A stretch of DNA of 64,000 nucleotides from contig JBBPEB010000017.1 in the NCBI GenBank assembly GCA_039096225.1, positions 545,501 to 609,500 on the forward strand, written 5' to 3'. This DNA is from Blastocystis sp. Blastoise. Its lineage: Eukaryota; Sar; Bigyra; Opalinata; Blastocystidae. The notes beneath the pieces were generated by a model. The model searched no databases and had not been told where the DNA came from. It saw only the letters and a list, made by a program, of their open reading frames with translations. How positions within the stretch are numbered: the first letter of the stretch is position 1; the number at the start of each line of letters is the position of its first letter. Both the position numbers and the translations under genes were made by a program. Positions 60,414 to 64,000 of this stretch are shown piece after piece.

Positions 60414-61702
60414 ATGTCGTTAATAAATAGATATGCATTTCCAATATTAAGAGCAGAAGATATTGCTTACTGCTTAAATCAATTAAAAATTGAGATTAAC
60501 GAACAAGATCTAGCAGAACCAAATGCACAAAAGATTCAAGAAATCTACGTCAATATCTTAGAGTTCTTTTGGGATATGACATTGGATGATGTTAATAAGC
60601 CCAACGTTGAATGCCTTCAAAAGTCTATTCCTGATTCGTCCCTTCATAGTCTTTATAATGAGTCAATTCCAAAATTAAATTTATTTCTGAAAGTGTATAT
60701 AGTCGTTATTCATCAGTTTCATGGATATTATACTATTTTTTTACACACTAATTATTGTTATATATATATTTTTTAGATCTGAGTTTTTAAACATATGTGG
60801 TATTCGAACATTTTCTATTACAGATCTTATACATCCAGATACACAACATTTGATTGTTTATTTCAGTGCAATAATCAATCTGATTCGTTTTCGTGATGAA
60901 AAAATACAAAAATATGATCCTCTGACAAATGAAATTGAAGAATTAGAAAAACGAAAACATGAAGTTGAAGCCACAAACGAAAGTTTAGAAAAAGAACTTG
61001 CTGTTTTGTCGTATATATTTATATATATTTTGTTTTTAATATAGAATTCGATATTTTTTTTTATTTATTGTTTAATATAAGTTATATATATTTTTTATAT
61101 TATTTATATTATTTAATATTTTTTTTATTTATTGTTTAATATATATATATTTTTTATATTATTTATATTATTTAATATTTTTTTATTTATTGTTTAATAT
61201 AAGTTATATTATTTATATTATTTTTATTATTTAATTATATATATAGAGAATCACAAGAAGAACATAATAAAGAGAAACATGAACTTGAAACACAATTCTC
61301 TACCTATAAAACACAAATTTCAGAGCATGTTCGCCTTCAAAATGTATATATAAAGGAAATACAAGAGATGAAAGAACAATTAATTTGTCTGAATAACAAA
61401 ACGGTATATATATATATTATTATCATTTTTTTTATTCATTTTTATTTATTTTTATATATTTTTTTCATTATATATCAGTACATATTCTTTATATACATTA
61501 TATTTTATCTAGAAACAATATAATACTCAGAAAGAAGAGATTCGTGCATATATAATGAAACTGAATCAATATGGTGAACCAGAAACATTACAAGTATATA
61601 TATATTTAGCATTATCATTTATTATTTGTAGTACTTTATAATTTATTATTATATATTATTATTATTATTATATTTATATATTTATTAATATTATTATTAT
61701 TA

Positions 61703-61740
<38 letters not shown>

Positions 61741-62387
61741 AATTGATTGCAATAATGAATAACTATATATATAGAAACAAAAGCAAATGTATAGAGATAT
61801 GGTTGAAGATGGTAAGAGAGCGTTAAGTGAAATGGAAAGAAATGCAATTAATTATCAAGCACAAATAGATGTTTTAGATAGAGAATTTCAAGTATATCTA
61901 TATATAGAGAAAGCTATGTCATTATTTATACTATTATATTTAATATTTTTTTAATAATATAAAGATATTTATAGTATTTATACATAATTCTTATCTATTT
62001 GTATTCTATCTATTTCTATATTTATAGAAAGTTCAAATAATATTTGATTATTTGAATCAATTAAATAATGAATATAAGAATCATACAGAGAAATATAAGA
62101 AAATCGGTGTTGAAGATAAAGAAATGGCTATTTTAACAAAACAAATATCTGACCAAGAAGTCGAATTACATGTATATATATTTATTTTAAGAAAATGTCT
62201 ATATATACAATTTTTTTTAAGAAAATTTCTATATATATATATCTATATTTTCACTTTATTATTATAATTTTTAAATACACGATAATCTATAATTTATAGA
62301 AAATTGAATTAGATTTAAAAAGAGAAATTGACTATTCACAAGCACAATATGAAGCTGATGAAAATAATCTAAAATTAATTTCAGATG

Positions 62388-62419
<32 letters not shown>

Positions 62420-62796
62420 ATTATTATTTTAATCACTGTTATTATTATGATAATATATTTCACTAAACTACTTCTATTATCTATTATTAGAAACGTGATT
62501 CTGTTCAACATGATATCGATAACTTATTAAATGGAATGAATAAAGAAAAAGATGATAATTCAGTTTTACAAAAACAAATCGAAACTGTGAGAATGAATGT
62601 ATGTATAACATATATATATTTAACATATAAACTATCCATGCATTTATCATACTTTTATCCATAGATCTCCGTACAAAATTCACTTTCTAAATCTATTTCT
62701 CAACAAAATTCAGACGTTTATAACAGATTAAGAGTGTTGTTGTCTGGATATCAAGATGTATTAAAAGAACTAGAAACTGAAAGCTTTATCCGCTAA
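60414..62796 (+). CDS. NUF2: Kinetochore protein NUF2 (NDC80 complex)
   Basis: Nine exons, introns all GT-AG, about 400 residues. The N-terminal ~150 residues match the NUF2 calponin-homology domain: YAFPILRAEDIAYCLNQLKI, ANAQ..IQEIYVNILEFFW, IPKLNLFLKVSEFLNICGIR (family: L..F..ICRV.DF), and HPDTQHLIVYFSAIINLIRF, which parallels the RTSRFLSGIINFIHFRE signature. The rest is coiled coil (EIEELEKRKHEVEATNESLE, onwards to YNRLRVLLSGYQDVLKELET). NUF2 pairs with NDC80 to bind microtubules at kinetochores. The total is a little shorter than fungal and animal homologues (about 450 residues). The start is the first ATG, giving MSLINRYAFP. Divergent from the CAP-Gly gene. Confidence 0.92.
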
Positions 62797-63905
62797 TTAT
62801 TCTTTTGTTATTTATCATCCCCTTTAAATAATTGATTTATTTTATTGATATTTTTTGCTATTTTTGATTTTTCAATTTTCTTATCATTTCTTCTTTCTAT
62901 TTTAGCATCACATTAATACACTAATCATTGTATTGTTGTATATGATGAATCACAATGTTTATTCCAATCATTTATTATATCCTATATACATGCATATATT
63001 GATTTACATTCACTTTAATACATAAATAATATTTTTGCATTATTTTTTGAAAATATAAAATATCTATTTGAGTTAAAAATGTATAAAGTAAATAAATATA
63101 TTCTAAAAAGTATTCTTTTTTATATATATTTTTCTACTTTTTCAATTTTCATTTTTTTAACTATTATATATGATATACACTTAGAGTACATTGATTTCCA
63201 TATTTTCTCATGGCACTCAGTTCTTCATGATAAAATGTTCATGTTCTTGTATATCTTTTTTATCTAACAAAATGATTCTAAATACATAAAACATATAATA
63301 CAATAATTATAAATAATTTTGTGTAGATTCCATGTAAAGTTATAACTATGGTTTATTAGTAAGTGTCATTTTTATTCAACTTTTGACTTTGTAATGGATT
63401 ACTACAATAGATTAGGAGCTCTAAAACTGATATCGATACACATTTCCACTTCTCTTATTTTTTATTTCACAATAATCAAATTTGTTTCAATAAATTTGTA
63501 TGATATTGAGTTGAAAACATTATCAGTATGGTACACAACATCAAAAACTAATTAACATTGACAAGATAATCAAGTCAATATCATCAATTCGAAAAAGAAC
63601 GTAGAAAGAAAAGACAAAACTTCTCTATAGAATTCATCTACAGTTATTTTTCGTTGAACACATTTTCAGATATGTCTGATTAACGCTGAATCAACTGAAA
63701 AAGAGTCATCGAATTCATTTAAAGACGTAATCGAAATGAAATAGTAAAGTGATTTCCAATAATCTATGAATTTTATATATCTTAAAAACATTATTCTGTG
63801 ATCACTGAACAATAAATTGCCAGCTCATCATTTTAAATCGAGATTCTGTGTTTATATGTATTTATCATATATATATAAATAATATTTCTTAGATATCCTA
63901 AAATT
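62797..63905. other. Intergenic region
   Basis: 1.1 kb between two plus-strand genes. The left part is T-rich 3'-UTR-like sequence; from ~63300 composition is more balanced, as in other upstream regions here. Nothing else recognised. Confidence 0.5.
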
Positions 63906-64000
63906 ATGGTTGATAATACAGTTCAAGAAGAATCAATGTCTGAAGAAGAATTATTAAAGAATGCTCAACCTGTTAATCAATCTGTTGAAGACAAAGAGCA
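63906..64000 (+). CDS. Start of an unidentified gene, truncated by the window edge
   Basis: ATG at 63906 opens a frame without stop to the edge: MVDNTVQEESMSEEELLKNA followed by QPVNQSVEDKE. Acidic and hydrophilic, preceded by the balanced-composition upstream sequence seen before other genes. Too short for any assignment. Confidence 0.6.
   Translation, partial: MVDNTVQEESMSEEELLKNAQPVNQSVEDKE

Overview
The window is nuclear DNA from a very AT-rich unicellular eukaryote. Genes are cut by many short introns that almost all start GTAT and end ATAG, exons are short, and all thirteen complete genes stop at TAA. Introns and some exons carry long (TTA)n, (AAT)n and (TA)n tracts. No bacterial, plasmid or viral gene was recognised. 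I cannot assign the organism: gut-fungus-like base composition, amoebozoans and other protists all remain possible. The histone genes carry 3' stem-loops of the kind known from animals, algae and several protist groups but not from fungi, which argues against a fungus.

Layout, left to right. 1-1570 (-) is a UEV-domain protein of the TSG101/Vps23 type, running off the left edge. 1965-3562 (+) is a coiled-coil protein. 4095-10574 (+) is the splicing factor SF3B1. 11697-15456 (-) is a large secreted orphan protein. 17110-18227 (+) is an Hsp90 co-chaperone with only the AHA1 N-terminal domain, preceded by a heat-shock element. 18639-21669 (-) is a TRF4/PAPD5-type poly(A) polymerase. 22522-29724 (-) is a 2,336-residue modular surface protein with one membrane span. 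30840-32876 (-) is NOP58. 33955-36011 (+) is the PP2A B55 subunit. 37613-39302 (+) is a second coiled-coil protein.

39600-40704 holds a divergent, intronless H2B/H2A pair sharing a 304-bp promoter; each gene has the same 33-nt block with a 6-bp stem and 4-nt loop after its stop codon. 41144-53881 (-) is a roughly 12.7-kb BEACH-domain gene with dozens of introns. 56195-59525 (-) is a CAP-Gly protein. 60414-62796 (+) is the kinetochore protein NUF2. 63906 to the right edge (+) is the start of one more gene.

The genes are mostly conserved housekeeping functions (splicing, snoRNP, chromatin, kinetochore, membrane traffic, phosphatase, chaperone) with no operon-like grouping. The lineage-specific material is the two large secreted or surface proteins and the coiled-coil proteins. 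The most notable signals are the histone stem-loops, the mirror-symmetric histone promoter, the heat-shock element, the strand-biased intron repeats, and three introns whose protein-supported 3' end lacks AG.
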